Assembly: GCF_014652335.1 (NCBI RefSeq)
Contig: NZ_BMYP01000005.1
Coordinates: 1 to 64,000 of the forward strand
Length of the DNA stretch: 64,000 nt
Direction of reading: 5' to 3'
Origin: Vogesella fluminis
GTDB taxonomy: Bacteria; Pseudomonadota; Gammaproteobacteria; Burkholderiales; Chromobacteriaceae
Made by a program: the position numbers and the translations under genes. The notes below the pieces were generated by a model. That model was given only the letters and a program-made list of their open reading frames with translations. It was not told the origin of the DNA and did no database searches. This document shows positions 47,199 to 60,231 of the stretch, one piece after another (the first letter of the stretch is position 1; each line of letters opens with the position of its first letter).

Positions 47199-47275
47199 TG
47201 GTCGGAGTGAAAGGATTCGAACCTTCGACCCCTTGCACCCCATGCAAGTGCGCTACCGGGCTGCGCCACACTCCG
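47199..47275 (-). tRNA. tRNA-Pro(GGG)
   Basis: A 77-base cloverleaf with encoded CCA. The acceptor is CGGAGTG/CACTCCG. The anticodon arm CTTGC-ATGGGGT-GCAAG gives anticodon GGG, and the T-arm has GGTTCGAATCC. It follows the MerR-like gene on the same strand, a common arrangement after ihfA-merR. Confidence 0.95.
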
Positions 47276-47303
47276 ACTCAAGGGGAAAATTATAAACAGT
47301 TAT

Positions 47304-47651
47304 TCAGTCTTTGCCAAGGCTCAGATCCAGCCAATCCAGGATGGCCTGCAGCTCCTTGCGCACCTCGCCGGCGGTGGCAGGGGCCGGCTGGTCGCCTTCC
47401 AGGCGCTGGCGGGCACCATGCAGCGTGAAACCGTCGTCGTAGAGCAGGGAACGGATGCGACGCACCAGCAAGACCTCGCGGTGCTGGTAGTAGCGACGGT
47501 TGCCGCGGCGCTTGACGTTGCGCAGCTCGGAAAACTCCTGCTCCCAATAGCGCAGTACATGCTGCTTGACGCCGGTCAGCTCGCTGACTTCACCGATGGT
47601 GAAATAGCGTTTGGCCGGAATGGCAGGAAGCTCAGCCTTGGGTATTTGCAT
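47304..47651 (-). CDS. MerR-family regulator downstream of ihfA
   Basis: A 115-residue MerR-type DNA-binding protein. The winged helix-turn-helix (about 15-85) has [25 protein letters not shown] and [13 protein letters not shown]. It lacks an obvious effector-binding domain, only a short C-terminal helix. This gene follows ihfA in many betaproteobacteria, and its targets are not known to me. The chosen ATG (MQIPKAELP) overlaps ihfA by 20 bases. Confidence 0.85.
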   Translation of the reverse strand: MQIPKAELPAIPAKRYFTIGEVSELTGVKQHVLRYWEQEFSELRNVKRRGNRRYYQHREVLLVRRIRSLLYDDGFTLHGARQRLEGDQPAPATAGEVRKELQAILDWLDLSLGKD

Positions 47652-47934
47652 GATGTTGTTCAACCATTCCCTTGAGTTTCTGACTTGCATGGAAAGTTAC
47701 CACGCGTCGGGCGGTGATGGGAATCTCTTCGCCGGTTTTCGGGTTACGCCCCGGGCGCTGCGGCTTGTCGCGCAACTGGAAATTACCGAAACCGGACAGC
47801 TTGACGCTGGTGCCCGTTTCCAGAGTGGAACGGATTTCCTCAAAGAACGACTCCACCATTTCCTTGGCTTCGCGCTTGTTCAGGCCCACCTTGTCGAACA
47901 GCAGATCGGCCAGCTCGGCTTTGGTCAAAGTCAT
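47632..47934 (-). CDS. ihfA: Integration host factor subunit alpha
   Basis: A 100-residue DNA-bending protein of the HU/IHF family. [50 protein letters not shown] (with the intercalating Pro) and [13 protein letters not shown] mark it as the alpha subunit. GAGGAA lies 6 bases before the ATG. It has a terminator upstream separating it from pheT, so it may use its own promoter. Confidence 0.95.
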   Translation of the reverse strand: MTLTKAELADLLFDKVGLNKREAKEMVESFFEEIRSTLETGTSVKLSGFGNFQLRDKPQRPGRNPKTGEEIPITARRVVTFHASQKLKGMVEQHHANTQG

Positions 47935-47960
47935 GACAATTCCTCACTACAACATCGGAT

Positions 47961-47988
47961 AAAACGCCACCCGCCTGGCGGGTGGCCG
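47961..47988 (-). terminator. Terminator of pheST
   Basis: GCCACCCGC/GCGGGTGGC (47966-47974, 47978-47986) is followed on the minus strand by GTTTTATCC. It lies 14 bp past the pheT stop. Confidence 0.8.
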
Positions 47989-47999
47989 ACAGGGATGGA

Positions 48000-50360
48000 T
48001 CAGGCGCGCAATACGGCACCGGCGGCTTCGGCTGCTGCCAGCATCGCGGCCACCGCTTGCTCGACTTCATTGTCGACCAGGGTGCGGTCGGCCGCCTGCA
48101 GCACGATGCGGAACGCCAGGCTCTTCTTACCCTCGTCCACGCCCTTGCCACGGTAGAGGTCGAACAGCGCCAGCTCGTGCACAAACTCGGGCGCGACCGC
48201 CAGCATCGCCTGCTGCAGTGTGGCGGCACTCACCTCTTCCGCCACCACCAGCGCCAGATCGCGACGCACCGGCTGGAACTTGCTGACCGGCGCCAGCTTG
48301 ATGCGGCCAAGCTGCTCTACTGCGCAGGCCGCCAGCTCGAACAGCACCGGCGCGTTGGTCAGGCCGTAGGCCTGCACCCACTGCGGGTGCAATTCGCCCA
48401 GCAAGCCGACCACGGCGCCGTCCAGCAGCACCTCGGCGCAGCGGCCAGGATGGAAGGCCGGATGGGCGGCCTTGCGGTATGTCGCCACGCGCGGGTGCAG
48501 CAGTGCCTCGACGTCGGCCTTGATGTCGTAGAAATCGACGCGCTCGGCCTTGCTGGCCCACTGCTCGTCAACACGGCCGCCATACGCCAGCGCGGAGACG
48601 ACTTCCGGCTGCTGTATGCTGCCGTCGGCCTGTTTGTGGAACACGCGGGCGATCTCGAACACGCGCACGCGGCTGTGCTTGCGGTTAAGGTTGGCCGCAA
48701 GGGTGTCCACCAGACCGCCTATCAGGCTGGAGCGCATCACGCTCATCTGGCTGGCGATCGGGTTGATCAGGCGGACCGGGTTGCTGTTACCGGCGAAGTC
48801 GCGCTCCCACTTTTCTTCCACGAAGGCGTAGCTGACGATTTCCTGGAAATCGCGACCGGCCAGCAGGCGGCGCACCTCGCTGCGCACGCGCAGGCCTTCC
48901 GGCTGCGGCAGCATGGTTTGCGCGGCGACCGGGGCGTTGGCCGGGATATTGTCGTAGCCGTAGACGCGGGCGATTTCCTCGATCAGGTCTTCCTCGATCG
49001 CGATATCGAAGCGGAAACTCGGCGCGGAAACCATGAAACCGTCGGCGTTCTGCTCGAACGGCAGGCCGAGGCGAGTGAAGATGGCGGCGATCTCGTCTGC
49101 GGCCAACGTTACACCCAGCACCCGGGCGACGCGGGCGGTACGCACCGCCACGCTGGCGCGCGCCGGCAGCGCCGACACGGTTTCGGTCAGCGGGCCGGGC
49201 TCGCCGCCGCAGATTTCCAGCACCAGCGCGGTGGCGCGCTCGATGGCCTCGGTCTGCAGCGCGAAATCCACGCCGCGTTCGTAGCGGTAGCTGGAATCGG
49301 AACCGAAGCCCAGCGCGCGGGCCTTGCCGGCGATGGCTTCCGGCTGGAAGAAGGCGCTTTCCAGGAAGATGTCGCGGCTGGCGGTGGTGACGCCGCTGTC
49401 CAGGCCGCCCATGATGCCGGCGATGGCCAGCGGCTTGGCGGCATCGGCGATCACCATCAGGTCCGGCGTCAGCTCGATTTCTTTCTCGTTGAGGCACACC
49501 AGCTTCTCGCCGGCGGCAGCCATGCGCACGGTGATGCCGCCGTCGATCTTGTCCAGATCGAACGCGTGCATCGGCTGGCCCTGCTCCAGCAGGATGTAGT
49601 TGGTGATGTCGACGATGGCGGAGATGGAACGCAGGCCGGAACGCTCCAGACGGCGCTTCATCCAGTCCGGTGTAGTCGCGGCGGCGTTGACGTTCTTCAC
49701 TACGCGGCCAACGTAGCGGCCGCACGGTGCGTTGTCGGCAATCGCGACCGTCAGCTTGCTGTCGGTTTGCGGCGCCACGGCGGCGATGTCCCAGGCCGTC
49801 AGCGGGCTGCCGGTCAGTGCCGCCACTTCACGGGCGATACCGCGCACAGACAGGCAGTCGGCACGGTTCGGCGTGATCTTCAGCGTGAACAGGCTGTCGT
49901 CCAGGCCCAGATAGTCGCGGATGTTCTGCCCGACCGGCGCATCGGTCGGCAGCAGCATCAGGCCGTCAACCTCGTCCGGCACGCCCAGCTCCTTGCCGGA
50001 GCACAGCATGCCGCCGGATTCCACGCCGCGCATCTTGGTCGGCTTGATCCGGAAGTCACCCGGCAGGATGGCGCCCGGCAGCGCGCACGGCACCTTGACG
50101 CCCACGGCCACGTTCGGTGCGCCGCACACGATCTGCACCAGCTCGCCGGTACCGACATCGACCTTGGTCACGCGCAGGCGGTCGGCGTTTTCGTGCTTTT
50201 CACATTCTTTCACTTCGCCGATCACCACGCCGCTGAAAGCGGGGGCGGCGGCGTTGACTTCTTCCACTTCCAGGCCGGCCATGGTCAGCAGGTAGGACAG
50301 CTGGTCGGTGCTCAGCGACGGATTGACGCGGCTGCGCAGCCATTGTTCGGAAAATTGCAT
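48000..50360 (-). CDS. pheT: Phenylalanyl-tRNA synthetase beta subunit
   Basis: A 786-residue subunit of the heterotetrameric PheRS. The N-terminus (MQFSEQWLRSRVNPSLSTDQLSYLLTMAGLEVEEV) and the tRNA-binding EMAP-like region (CEKHENADRLRVTKVDVGTGELVQIVCGAPNV) are typical. The B3/B4 editing region, B5 and the C-terminal anticodon-binding domain follow. Length fits the family (about 790). The pheS stop lies 18 bp upstream. Confidence 0.96.
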   Translation of the reverse strand: MQFSEQWLRSRVNPSLSTDQLSYLLTMAGLEVEEVNAAAPAFSGVVIGEVKECEKHENADRLRVTKVDVGTGELVQIVCGAPNVAVGVKVPCALPGAILPGDFRIKPTKMRGVESGGMLCSGKELGVPDEVDGLMLLPTDAPVGQNIRDYLGLDDSLFTLKITPNRADCLSVRGIAREVAALTGSPLTAWDIAAVAPQTDSKLTVAIADNAPCGRYVGRVVKNVNAAATTPDWMKRRLERSGLRSISAIVDITNYILLEQGQPMHAFDLDKIDGGITVRMAAAGEKLVCLNEKEIELTPDLMVIADAAKPLAIAGIMGGLDSGVTTASRDIFLESAFFQPEAIAGKARALGFGSDSSYRYERGVDFALQTEAIERATALVLEICGGEPGPLTETVSALPARASVAVRTARVARVLGVTLAADEIAAIFTRLGLPFEQNADGFMVSAPSFRFDIAIEEDLIEEIARVYGYDNIPANAPVAAQTMLPQPEGLRVRSEVRRLLAGRDFQEIVSYAFVEEKWERDFAGNSNPVRLINPIASQMSVMRSSLIGGLVDTLAANLNRKHSRVRVFEIARVFHKQADGSIQQPEVVSALAYGGRVDEQWASKAERVDFYDIKADVEALLHPRVATYRKAAHPAFHPGRCAEVLLDGAVVGLLGELHPQWVQAYGLTNAPVLFELAACAVEQLGRIKLAPVSKFQPVRRDLALVVAEEVSAATLQQAMLAVAPEFVHELALFDLYRGKGVDEGKKSLAFRIVLQAADRTLVDNEVEQAVAAMLAAAEAAGAVLRA

Positions 50361-50378
50361 GATGAGTCTCCGTCGCGA

Positions 50379-51416
<1,038 letters not shown>

Positions 51417-51440
51417 TCAGCCATCTTGGGGAAGATCGAA

Positions 51441-51469
51441 AAAAAAGGGAGGCATCAGCCTCCCTTTTC
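51441..51469 (-). terminator. Terminator between rplT and pheS
   Basis: AAAAGGGAGGC pairs with GCCTCCCTTTT (51443-51453, 51458-51468) and is followed by eight T on the minus strand. It may end the infC-rpmI-rplT transcript, or act as an attenuator for pheST, as pheST is controlled by attenuation in E. coli. I find no Phe-rich leader peptide here. Confidence 0.85.
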
Positions 51470-51481
51470 AGTGTCCAGCGC

Positions 51482-51838
51482 TTAAGCGAGGGCGGCTTTT
51501 GCTTTTTCAACGATTTGAGCAAATGCCGGCTTGTCGAACACGGCCAGATCGGCCAGGACCTTGCGGTCGATTTCGATCAGCGCTTTCTTCAGGCCGTTCA
51601 TGAACTTGCTGTATGGCAGGCCGTTCTCACGCGAAGCGGCGTTGATACGGGCAATCCACAGTTGACGGAACTGACGCTTTTTCTGACGACGGTCACGGTA
51701 GGCGTACTGACCAGCTTTCATCACCGCCTGTTTGGCGATGCGATAGACGTTCTTGCGGCGGCCGCGATAGCCTTTCGCCAGGGTCAGGATTTTCTTGTGA
51801 CGGGCACGTGCGGTTACACCGCGTTTTACGCGTGGCAT
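51482..51838 (-). CDS. rplT: 50S ribosomal protein L20
   Basis: A 118-residue L20 ([60 protein letters not shown]...). The basic N-terminal helix and globular C-terminus are complete. In other bacteria L20 also represses its own operon. It lies 11 bp after rpmI. Confidence 0.97.
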   Translation of the reverse strand: MPRVKRGVTARARHKKILTLAKGYRGRRKNVYRIAKQAVMKAGQYAYRDRRQKKRQFRQLWIARINAASRENGLPYSKFMNGLKKALIEIDRKVLADLAVFDKPAFAQIVEKAKAALA

Positions 51839-51849
51839 GAATTATCTCC

Positions 51850-52047
51850 TTAAGCGTAGGGCATCATTGCACGAACAGAAGCCATGTTGGTGCTATCCAC
51901 CATGGCGGTACCGCGCAATTGACGTTTGGTTTTGGTGGATTTCTTGGTCAGAATATGACGCTTGAACGCCATAGAGCGCTTGACACCACCATTGCCCAAT
52001 ACTTTGAGACGCTTCTTCGCGCCCGACTTGGTTTTCATTTTCGGCAT
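51850..52047 (-). CDS. rpmI: 50S ribosomal protein L35
   Basis: A 65-residue L35 ([21 protein letters not shown]...). It is complete and highly basic. AGGAG lies 6 bases before the ATG. It is between infC and rplT, the usual order. Confidence 0.97.
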   Translation of the reverse strand: MPKMKTKSGAKKRLKVLGNGGVKRSMAFKRHILTKKSTKTKRQLRGTAMVDSTNMASVRAMMPYA

Positions 52048-52154
52048 GGAATGCTCCTGCTGAATTTTCGTTAGATTAGACCCAGGGTGGCCACCGGCAC
52101 TTGAAACCTCTGCGTCACGCTTTTGTGCAGACCGTTACCGGCCCACAAAATCAA

Positions 52155-52176
52155 CACGGCAGGCGAACCTGCCGTG
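52155..52176 (-). promoter_or_regulatory. Hairpin between infC and rpmI
   Basis: CACGGCAGG and CCTGCCGTG pair around CGAA (UUCG tetraloop on the mRNA strand). There is no T-run. Such intercistronic structures are sites of L20-type control in E. coli, but the role here is inferred. Confidence 0.4.
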
Positions 52177-52199
52177 AAGAAGTCGATGATTATACCCGA

Positions 52200-52718
52200 T
52201 TATTTCTTTTTCGGGGCAATCATCATGACCATTTGGCGGCCTTCCAGTCGCGGGAACTGCTCGACCGTACCCACTTCCGCCAAATCGGCTTCCACGCGCT
52301 TGAGCAGCGCGAGACCGATATCCTGGTGAGCCATCTCACGACCACGGAAACGCAGGGTTACCTTGGCTTTGTCACCTTCAGTGAGGAAGCGGATCAGGTT
52401 ACGCAGCTTGACGTTGTAGTCGCCATCGTCGGTACCCGGACGGAACTTGATTTCCTTGATCTGGATCTGCTTCTGCTTCTGCTTCGCTTCGTGGCGCTTC
52501 TTGGACTGCTCGTACTTGTACTTGCCGTAGTCCATCAGCTTGACCACCGGCGGCTGGGCCGTCGGCGAAATTTCCACCAGATCAACGTCGCGTTCTTCCG
52601 CCAGCGCCAGACCTTCACGCAGACTGACGATACCGAGCTGCTCGCCTTCTTCTCCTACCAGACGGATCTCGCGGGCGGTGATTTCGCCATTGATCCGTGG
52701 TTCGCGTTCCTGAGCTAT
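52200..52718 (-). CDS. infC: Translation initiation factor IF-3, non-canonical start
   Basis: A 172-residue IF-3 with the N-terminal domain ([38 protein letters not shown]), the linker and the C-terminal domain ([26 protein letters not shown]). An in-frame stop lies just upstream and no in-frame ATG occurs until about residue 60, so the start cannot be ATG. Candidates are ATA at 52718, 8 bases after AGGAG, or TTG at 52724, only 2 bases after it. ATA is preferred on spacing. Rare starts on infC (AUU in E. coli) allow IF-3 to limit its own translation. Confidence 0.88.
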   Translation of the reverse strand: MAQEREPRINGEITAREIRLVGEEGEQLGIVSLREGLALAEERDVDLVEISPTAQPPVVKLMDYGKYKYEQSKKRHEAKQKQKQIQIKEIKFRPGTDDGDYNVKLRNLIRFLTEGDKAKVTLRFRGREMAHQDIGLALLKRVEADLAEVGTVEQFPRLEGRQMVMMIAPKKK

Positions 52719-52759
52719 AGCCAATACTCCTGTAGTTTAGTGATCGTACCCGTAGGCAC

Positions 52760-54661
52760 TCAGACCTGCGCCATCGCGGCTTGCAGGTGCTCAGCAAAGG
52801 CTTGCAGGGTCATCTGACCCAGATCCTCGCCGCGAGCACGTACGGCCACCAGCCCGCCCTCTTTTTCCTTGTCGCCGATGACGACCTGATAAGGGAGCTT
52901 CTGCAGGCTGTGCTCGCGGATTTTATAGCCGATCTTTTCGTTTCTCAAGTCAAGATCGACTTTGTAACCCAGTTTACGCAAACTGGTTGCCACATCCGCA
53001 GCATAATCGGCCTGTGCGCTGGTGATATTCATCACCACCATCTGCACCGGCGCCAGCCACAGCGGGAACACACCGGCGTGGTTTTCGATCAGGATGCCGA
53101 TGAAGCGCTCCAGCGAGCCCAGGATCGCACGGTGCAGCATCACCGGACGGGCACGACCGTTATCCTCGGTGACATACTCGGCGCCGAGACGCTCCGGCAG
53201 CACGTAGTCCAGCTGCAGGGTACCGCACTGCCAGGAACGGCCCAGCGCGTCCTTGATGTGATACTCGATCTTCGGACCGTAGAACGCGCCCTCGCCCGGC
53301 AGCTCTTCCCACTCCACGCCGCAGGCGCGCAGCGCCTCGCGCAGCCCCTCTTCGGCACGGTCCCAGGTTTCCAGCGTGCCGGCGTACTTTTCCGGACGCA
53401 GCGACAGCTTGATCGCCACCTTGTCGAAGCCGAAGCGCTTGTACACCGCCATGGTCAGCTCGTTGAAGGCACGCGCCTCTTCGATGATCTGCTCTTCGGT
53501 ACAGAAGATGTGGGCATCGTCCTGCACAAAACCGCGCACGCGCATGATGCCGTGCAGCGCACCGGACGGCTCGTTGCGATGGCAGGCGCCGAATTCGGCC
53601 AGCCGCATCGGCAGGTCGCGGTAGGAGCGCAGGCCCTGGTTGAATACCTGCACGTGACCCGGGCAGTTCATCGGCTTCACCGCGTAGTCGCGTTTTTCCG
53701 ACTCGGTAGTAAACATGCCTTCACGATAGTTTTCCCAGTGGCCGGATTTTTCCCACAGCACGCGGTCCATCACCATCGGAGTGCGGATTTCCTGATAGCC
53801 GGCCTCGGTCAGTGTCTTGCGCATGTACTGTTCGATGCTCTGCCACAGCGCCCAGCCCTTCGGATGCCAGAACACCATGCCCGGCGCCTCGTCCTGCAAG
53901 TGGAACAGGTCCAGTTGCCGGCCCAGCTTGCGGTGGTCGCGCTTTTCCGCCTCTTCCAGCATGAACAGATACTGCTCCAGGTCTTCCTTCTTCTGCCAGG
54001 CGGTGCCGTAGATACGCTGCAGCATCTCGTTATTGCTGTCGCCACGCCAGTAGGCACCGGCCACCTTCATCAGCTTGAACACCTTCAGCTTGCCGGTGGA
54101 CGGCACGTGCGGGCCGCGGCACAGGTCGGTGAAGCCACCCTCGCGGTACAGGCTCAGCACTTCACCCTGCGGAATGGACTCGATGATCTCGGCCTTGTAT
54201 GCCTCGCCGATGCTCTTGAAGTAGGCGATCGCCTCGTCGCGCGGCAGCTCGTAGCGCTCAACCGGGATGTCCTTTTTCGCCAGCTCGGTCATCTTCTTCT
54301 CGATCGCCGCCAGGTCTTCCGGTGTAAACGGACGCTTGTAGGCGAAATCGTAGTAGAAGCCGTTTTCGATCTCCGGCCCGATGGTGACCTGCGCCTCCGG
54401 AAACAGCTCCTTCACCGCATACGCCAGCAGGTGGGCAGTGGAGTGACGGATGATGGACAGGCCGTCGACATCCTTTTCGGTAATGATGGCCAGATCAACG
54501 TTGGCCGCAATCAGATAGGACGTATCAACCAGTTGGCCGTCCACGCGACCAGCCAGCGCCGCACGCGCAAGACCGGTACCGATGGACGCAGCCACTTCGT
54601 GCACCGTTACCGGCTTGTCGAAGGAACGGATGGAACCGTCGGGCAGGCGAATGTCAGGCAT
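52760..54661 (-). CDS. thrS: Threonyl-tRNA synthetase
   Basis: A 633-residue class II synthetase. The TGS domain (about 1-60), the editing domain ([34 protein letters not shown], zinc-type HxxxH), the catalytic core ([10 protein letters not shown], with the zinc-binding Cys) and the anticodon-binding domain are complete. It opens the thrS-infC-rpmI-rplT-pheS-pheT run. The region upstream holds a tRNA-Val gene, a cloverleaf-like element and a terminator. Confidence 0.97.
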   Translation of the reverse strand: MPDIRLPDGSIRSFDKPVTVHEVAASIGTGLARAALAGRVDGQLVDTSYLIAANVDLAIITEKDVDGLSIIRHSTAHLLAYAVKELFPEAQVTIGPEIENGFYYDFAYKRPFTPEDLAAIEKKMTELAKKDIPVERYELPRDEAIAYFKSIGEAYKAEIIESIPQGEVLSLYREGGFTDLCRGPHVPSTGKLKVFKLMKVAGAYWRGDSNNEMLQRIYGTAWQKKEDLEQYLFMLEEAEKRDHRKLGRQLDLFHLQDEAPGMVFWHPKGWALWQSIEQYMRKTLTEAGYQEIRTPMVMDRVLWEKSGHWENYREGMFTTESEKRDYAVKPMNCPGHVQVFNQGLRSYRDLPMRLAEFGACHRNEPSGALHGIMRVRGFVQDDAHIFCTEEQIIEEARAFNELTMAVYKRFGFDKVAIKLSLRPEKYAGTLETWDRAEEGLREALRACGVEWEELPGEGAFYGPKIEYHIKDALGRSWQCGTLQLDYVLPERLGAEYVTEDNGRARPVMLHRAILGSLERFIGILIENHAGVFPLWLAPVQMVVMNITSAQADYAADVATSLRKLGYKVDLDLRNEKIGYKIREHSLQKLPYQVVIGDKEKEGGLVAVRARGEDLGQMTLQAFAEHLQAAMAQV

Positions 54662-54678
54662 AGCAACTCCAGCTTTAA

Positions 54679-56172
<1,494 letters not shown>

Positions 56173-56210
56173 GGCCACCGACGGCTGTCAGTGCATGGTC
56201 GCGTCACGCA

Positions 56211-56242
56211 CCGCCATGCCGCTTGCAAAAGCGGCATGGCGG
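56211..56242 (+). terminator. Hairpin between tgt and yajC
   Basis: CCGCCATGCCGCTT and its complement (56211-56224, 56229-56242) form a perfect 14-bp stem with a GCAA loop. No T-run follows, so it is a weak terminator or an mRNA-stabilising structure. Confidence 0.6.
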
Positions 56243-56335
56243 CACAATGGTTGGAAATCAGCCGCAGCGTGGCTACAATCGGCCACTTGCACACGTAATA
56301 CCCGCATTCAACTTGAAAACAGGGAGTATCACTCG

Positions 56336-56656
56336 ATGTTCATCGCCCCCGCATTTGCCAACACCTCCGCCACCGGCGGCTTCGATCTGGTGAGCTTCTT
56401 GCCCATGATCGTGATTTTCGTTTTGTTCTGGTTTCTGCTGATCCGTCCGCAACAGAAGAAAATGAAAGAACACCAGAAGATGCTGTCTGAAATCAACAAG
56501 GGCGACGAGGTGGCAACCCAAGGCGGCATCGTCGGCCGCGTCACCAAGGCCGGTGAACAGTATCTGTCGATCGAAATCGCCAACGGCGTGGAAATCAATG
56601 TCCAGCGTGGCGCCGTTGCCACCAAGCTGGAAAAAGGCACCATCAAGTCCCTGTAA
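56336..56656 (+). CDS. yajC: Sec translocase accessory subunit YajC
   Basis: A 106-residue single-pass inner-membrane protein (helix about 20-41, then LLIRPQQKKMKEHQKMLSEINKGDEV). It associates with SecDF and SecYEG. AGGGAG lies 9 bases before the ATG. It is followed by secD after 45 bp. Confidence 0.95.
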   Translation: MFIAPAFANTSATGGFDLVSFLPMIVIFVLFWFLLIRPQQKKMKEHQKMLSEINKGDEVATQGGIVGRVTKAGEQYLSIEIANGVEINVQRGAVATKLEKGTIKSL

Positions 56657-56701
56657 TCCCAATGGGCCGCCCTGGCGGCCCTTTTTCCTGTTACCGCCTC
56701 C

Positions 56702-58549
56702 ATGAACCGCTTCCCGATCTGGAAATACCTCGTCATTGCGGTAGTGCTGATTGTCTCGACAATCTATACCCTGCCCAATTTCTTTGGCGAAACCCCTGCC
56801 GTGCAAATCTCCAGCACCCGCCAATCCGTTGCCGTGGATACGGCACTGATGAGCCGCGTGGAAAGCGCCCTGCAGCAACACGGCATCAAGCCCGCCGGCC
56901 TGTTCCTCGATGGCAACAGCCTGAAAGTGCGCTTCAATGATCCCGACACGCAGATCAAGGCACGCGACATCATCCAGCAAGCGCTGGGCGACACCTACAT
57001 CATCGCGCTGAACCTGCTGGCGGCCTCGCCGGAATGGCTGAGCCGCCTGCACGCCAACCCGATGTTCCTCGGTCTCGACCTGCGCGGCGGCGTGCACTTC
57101 CTGCTGGAAGTCGACATGCAGGCGGCCGTGGACAAGACCATGGAACGCTACGCCGGCGACATCCGCCGCGAGCTGAAAGCCGGCAAGGTGCGTTACGGTG
57201 CCATCAAGCGCACCGGCAACACCGCGCTGGAGGTACAACTGCGTGACCAGGAAACGCTGAACGCTGCCGCCGACAAGCTGGCGCGCAACCTGCCGTCGCT
57301 GACCTTCAGCACTGACGAGCAGCTGTTCCGCCTTAGCCTGACACTGAAACCGGAAGAGATCACCCGCATCCAGAGCGATGCCGTGTCGCAGAACATCACC
57401 ACACTGCACAACCGTGTCAACGAGCTGGGCGTCGCCGAACCGGTGATCCAGCAAGCCGGCCCGAGCCGCATCGTGGTGCAGCTGCCGGGCGTGCAGGACA
57501 CCGCCAAGGCCAAGGACATCCTCGGCCGTACCGCCACGCTGCAGGTACGCATGGTGGAAGACGATCCGTCGCGCGTGGCCGAAGCGATGGCCGGCAACGT
57601 GCCGACCGGCTACGAACTGCTGGACGAAGCCAGCTCGCAGGGCATCCAGAAGATCCTGTTGAAGAAGGATGTCGAGCTGACCGGCGACAACATCAACTCG
57701 GCCCAGCCCGGCTTTGACCAGAATGGCGGCGCCTCGGTGGACATCGGCCTGGACAGCACCGGCGCCGAGATTTTCCGCAGCCTGACCGCGGAAAACATCG
57801 GCAAGCGCATGGCGATGGTGCTGGTCGAGAAGAACAAGAGCGAAGTGGTGACCGCACCGGTGATCCGCAGTGAAATCGGCGGCGGCCGCGTGCAGATCTC
57901 CGGCAGCATGAATCCGGCCGAAGCCAACGACGTGGCGCTGCTGCTGCGCGCCGGCTCACTGGCCGCGCCGATGAACATCATCGAGGAACGCACCATCGGC
58001 CCGAGCCTGGGCAAGGAAAACATCGAGAAGGGCTTCAGCGCCACGCTGTGGGGCTTTGCCGCCATCGCCGTGTTCATGGTGCTGTACTACCGCGTGTTCG
58101 GCCTGATCTCGGTGGCCTCGCTCGGTGTCAACCTGTTCATGCTGATCGCACTGCTGTCGATGCTGCAGGCAACGCTGACGCTGCCGGGCATTGCCGCGAT
58201 CGCGCTGACGCTGGGCATGGCCATCGACGCCAACGTGCTGATCAACGAGCGCATCCGCGAAGAGCTGCGCAACGGCGTGCCGCCGCAGTCGGCGATCCAG
58301 GCCGGTTACGGCCACGCCTGGGCGACGATTCTGGACTCGAACGTGACCACGCTGATCGCCGGTATCGCGCTGCTGATCTTCGGCTCCGGCCCGGTGCGCG
58401 GCTTTGCCGTGGTGCACTGCCTCGGCATCCTGACCTCGATGTTCTCCGCGGTGCTGGTATCGCGCGGCATCGTCAACCTGTGGTACGGCCGTCGCCGCCG
58501 CCTGACTGCCGTGTCCATCGGCCAGGTGTGGAAGCCGGAAACCAAGTAA
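56702..58549 (+). CDS. secD: Protein translocase subunit SecD
   Basis: A 615-residue inner-membrane RND-like protein that uses the proton gradient to complete export. TM1 (about 7-27) is followed by a large periplasmic P1 domain (to about 440), with GLDLRGGVHFLLEVDM. Five more helices follow, including the AIALTLGMAIDANVLINERIREEL motif with the functional Asp. It is 12 bp from secF. Confidence 0.96.
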   Translation: MNRFPIWKYLVIAVVLIVSTIYTLPNFFGETPAVQISSTRQSVAVDTALMSRVESALQQHGIKPAGLFLDGNSLKVRFNDPDTQIKARDIIQQALGDTYIIALNLLAASPEWLSRLHANPMFLGLDLRGGVHFLLEVDMQAAVDKTMERYAGDIRRELKAGKVRYGAIKRTGNTALEVQLRDQETLNAAADKLARNLPSLTFSTDEQLFRLSLTLKPEEITRIQSDAVSQNITTLHNRVNELGVAEPVIQQAGPSRIVVQLPGVQDTAKAKDILGRTATLQVRMVEDDPSRVAEAMAGNVPTGYELLDEASSQGIQKILLKKDVELTGDNINSAQPGFDQNGGASVDIGLDSTGAEIFRSLTAENIGKRMAMVLVEKNKSEVVTAPVIRSEIGGGRVQISGSMNPAEANDVALLLRAGSLAAPMNIIEERTIGPSLGKENIEKGFSATLWGFAAIAVFMVLYYRVFGLISVASLGVNLFMLIALLSMLQATLTLPGIAAIALTLGMAIDANVLINERIREELRNGVPPQSAIQAGYGHAWATILDSNVTTLIAGIALLIFGSGPVRGFAVVHCLGILTSMFSAVLVSRGIVNLWYGRRRRLTAVSIGQVWKPETK

Positions 58550-58561
58550 GGATCAAGAAAC

Positions 58562-59497
58562 ATGGAGTTTTTCCGCATCAAACGGGACATCCCGTTCATG
58601 AGCTACGGCAAGCTCACCACCGCGATCTCGCTGGTGACCTTCATCCTGGCGGTGTTCTTCCTGTTCAGCAAAGGGCTGAACCTGTCGGTGGAATTCACCG
58701 GCGGCACGGTGATGGAGGTGCAGTACCGGCAGCCGGCCAATATCGCCGACATCCGCCATCGCGTGGAAACGCTGAAAGTGGGCGAAGTGCAGGTGCAGAG
58801 CCTGGGCACCAGCCGCGACGTGCTGATCCGCCTGCCGAACAAGGAAGGCACCAGCTCCGCCAAGCTGTCGGAACAGGTGATGAGCCTGCTCAAGGCCGGT
58901 GACGCCGGCGTGCAGCTGCGCAAGGTCGAGTTCGTCGGCCCAAGCGTCGGCGAGGAGCTGGTCAGCAGCGGCCTGACCGCGATCCTGCTGGTCTGCATCG
59001 GCATCGTGATCTACCTCGCGCTGCGCTTCGAGTGGCGGCTGGCGGTATCGGCGATCATCGCCAACATGCACGACGTGGTGATCATCATCGGCTGCTTCGC
59101 GCTGTTCCAGTGGGAATTCAGCCTGACGGTACTGGCCGGTGTGCTGGCGGTGCTGGGCTACTCGGTCAACGAATCGGTGGTGGTGTTCGACCGGATCCGC
59201 GAGAACTTCCGCAAGCCGGGCATGCGCGGTCGCAGCACCGCGGAAGTGATCGACAACGCGATCACCTCCACCATCAGCCGCACCATGATCACCCACGGCT
59301 CCACCGAGACGGTGGTGCTGGCGATGCTGCTGTTCGGCGGCCCGGCGCTGCACGGCTTTGCCATGGCGCTGACCATCGGCATCGTGTTCGGCATCTACTC
59401 CTCGGTGCTGGTCGCCAGCCCGCTGGCGCTGGCGCTGGGCGTCAAGCGCGAGCACATGATCAAGATCGTGAAGCCAAAAGAAGAAGCAGTGGTCTGA
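58562..59497 (+). CDS. secF: Protein translocase subunit SecF
   Basis: A 311-residue partner of SecD with six membrane helices and a small periplasmic domain. [11 protein letters not shown] and [22 protein letters not shown] are family motifs, the latter holding the conserved Asp/Arg. It ends with a recurrent-motif hairpin and T-run that acts as terminator. Confidence 0.96.
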   Translation: MEFFRIKRDIPFMSYGKLTTAISLVTFILAVFFLFSKGLNLSVEFTGGTVMEVQYRQPANIADIRHRVETLKVGEVQVQSLGTSRDVLIRLPNKEGTSSAKLSEQVMSLLKAGDAGVQLRKVEFVGPSVGEELVSSGLTAILLVCIGIVIYLALRFEWRLAVSAIIANMHDVVIIIGCFALFQWEFSLTVLAGVLAVLGYSVNESVVVFDRIRENFRKPGMRGRSTAEVIDNAITSTISRTMITHGSTETVVLAMLLFGGPALHGFAMALTIGIVFGIYSSVLVASPLALALGVKREHMIKIVKPKEEAVV

Positions 59498-59519
59498 CGC
59501 GTCGCGCACCGGACCTGAG

Positions 59520-59556
59520 CAAGGTTGGCCGCAGGCAATGCGGCCAACCTTTTTTG
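59520..59556 (+). terminator. secF terminator built from a head-to-head recurrent-motif pair
   Basis: AAGGTTGGCCGCA (59521-59533) and its complement (59539-59551) form a perfect 13-bp stem with a GGCAA loop, directly followed by a T-run. This shows that the motif pair itself is the terminator stem. Confidence 0.92.
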
Positions 59557-59579
59557 ACTTTTACCTGCCCCGAGTCGCC

Positions 59580-60224
59580 ATGGAACTGATCGCTTTTCTG
59601 CTCGATTTCATCCTGCACATCGACGTGCACCTGACCCAGCTGGTCGCCAGCTACGGGCCGTGGATCTACCTGATCCTGTTCCTGATCGTGTTCTGCGAAA
59701 CCGGGCTGGTGGTGACACCGTTCCTGCCCGGCGATTCGCTACTGTTCGTCGCCGGCGCCCTCGCCGCGATGGGCGAGATGAACGTGCAGCTGCTGGTAGT
59801 GCTGCTGATCGTGGCCGCCATCCTCGGCGACGGCGTCAACTACGCCATCGGCAAACATGTCGGCATGCGTCTGTTTGCCCGCTTTCCGCGGCTGCTGAAA
59901 CCGCAATACCTGGACAAGACCCACGCCTTCTACGAGCGCCACGGCGGCAAGACCATCATCTTCGCCCGCTTCGTGCCCATCGTGCGCACCTTCGCCCCCT
60001 TCGTCGCCGGCATCGGGCGCATGGATTACCGCCACTTCCTCAGCTACAACGTGATCGGCGCCGTGCTGTGGGTGGCCGGTTTCAGCTACGCCGGCTACTT
60101 TTTCGGCAACCTACCCTTCGTGCGCAAGAACCTGGAGTACATGATCTTCGGCATCATCATCGTGTCCATGCTACCGGGCATCATCGAAGTGATCCGCCAC
60201 CGCCGCGCGGCGGGGAAGGCCTGA
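59580..60224 (+). CDS. DedA-family membrane protein
   Basis: A 214-residue inner-membrane protein of the DedA/SNARE-associated family. The motifs [45 protein letters not shown] and the G-rich YNVIGAVLW are typical; the Arg residues in the latter region are essential in E. coli DedA proteins. Members are linked to lipid-carrier or polyprenyl-phosphate flipping. The start at MELIAF was chosen over an upstream one that lies in the secF terminator. Confidence 0.9.
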   Translation: MELIAFLLDFILHIDVHLTQLVASYGPWIYLILFLIVFCETGLVVTPFLPGDSLLFVAGALAAMGEMNVQLLVVLLIVAAILGDGVNYAIGKHVGMRLFARFPRLLKPQYLDKTHAFYERHGGKTIIFARFVPIVRTFAPFVAGIGRMDYRHFLSYNVIGAVLWVAGFSYAGYFFGNLPFVRKNLEYMIFGIIIVSMLPGIIEVIRHRRAAGKA

Positions 60225-60231
60225 TTTTTTA

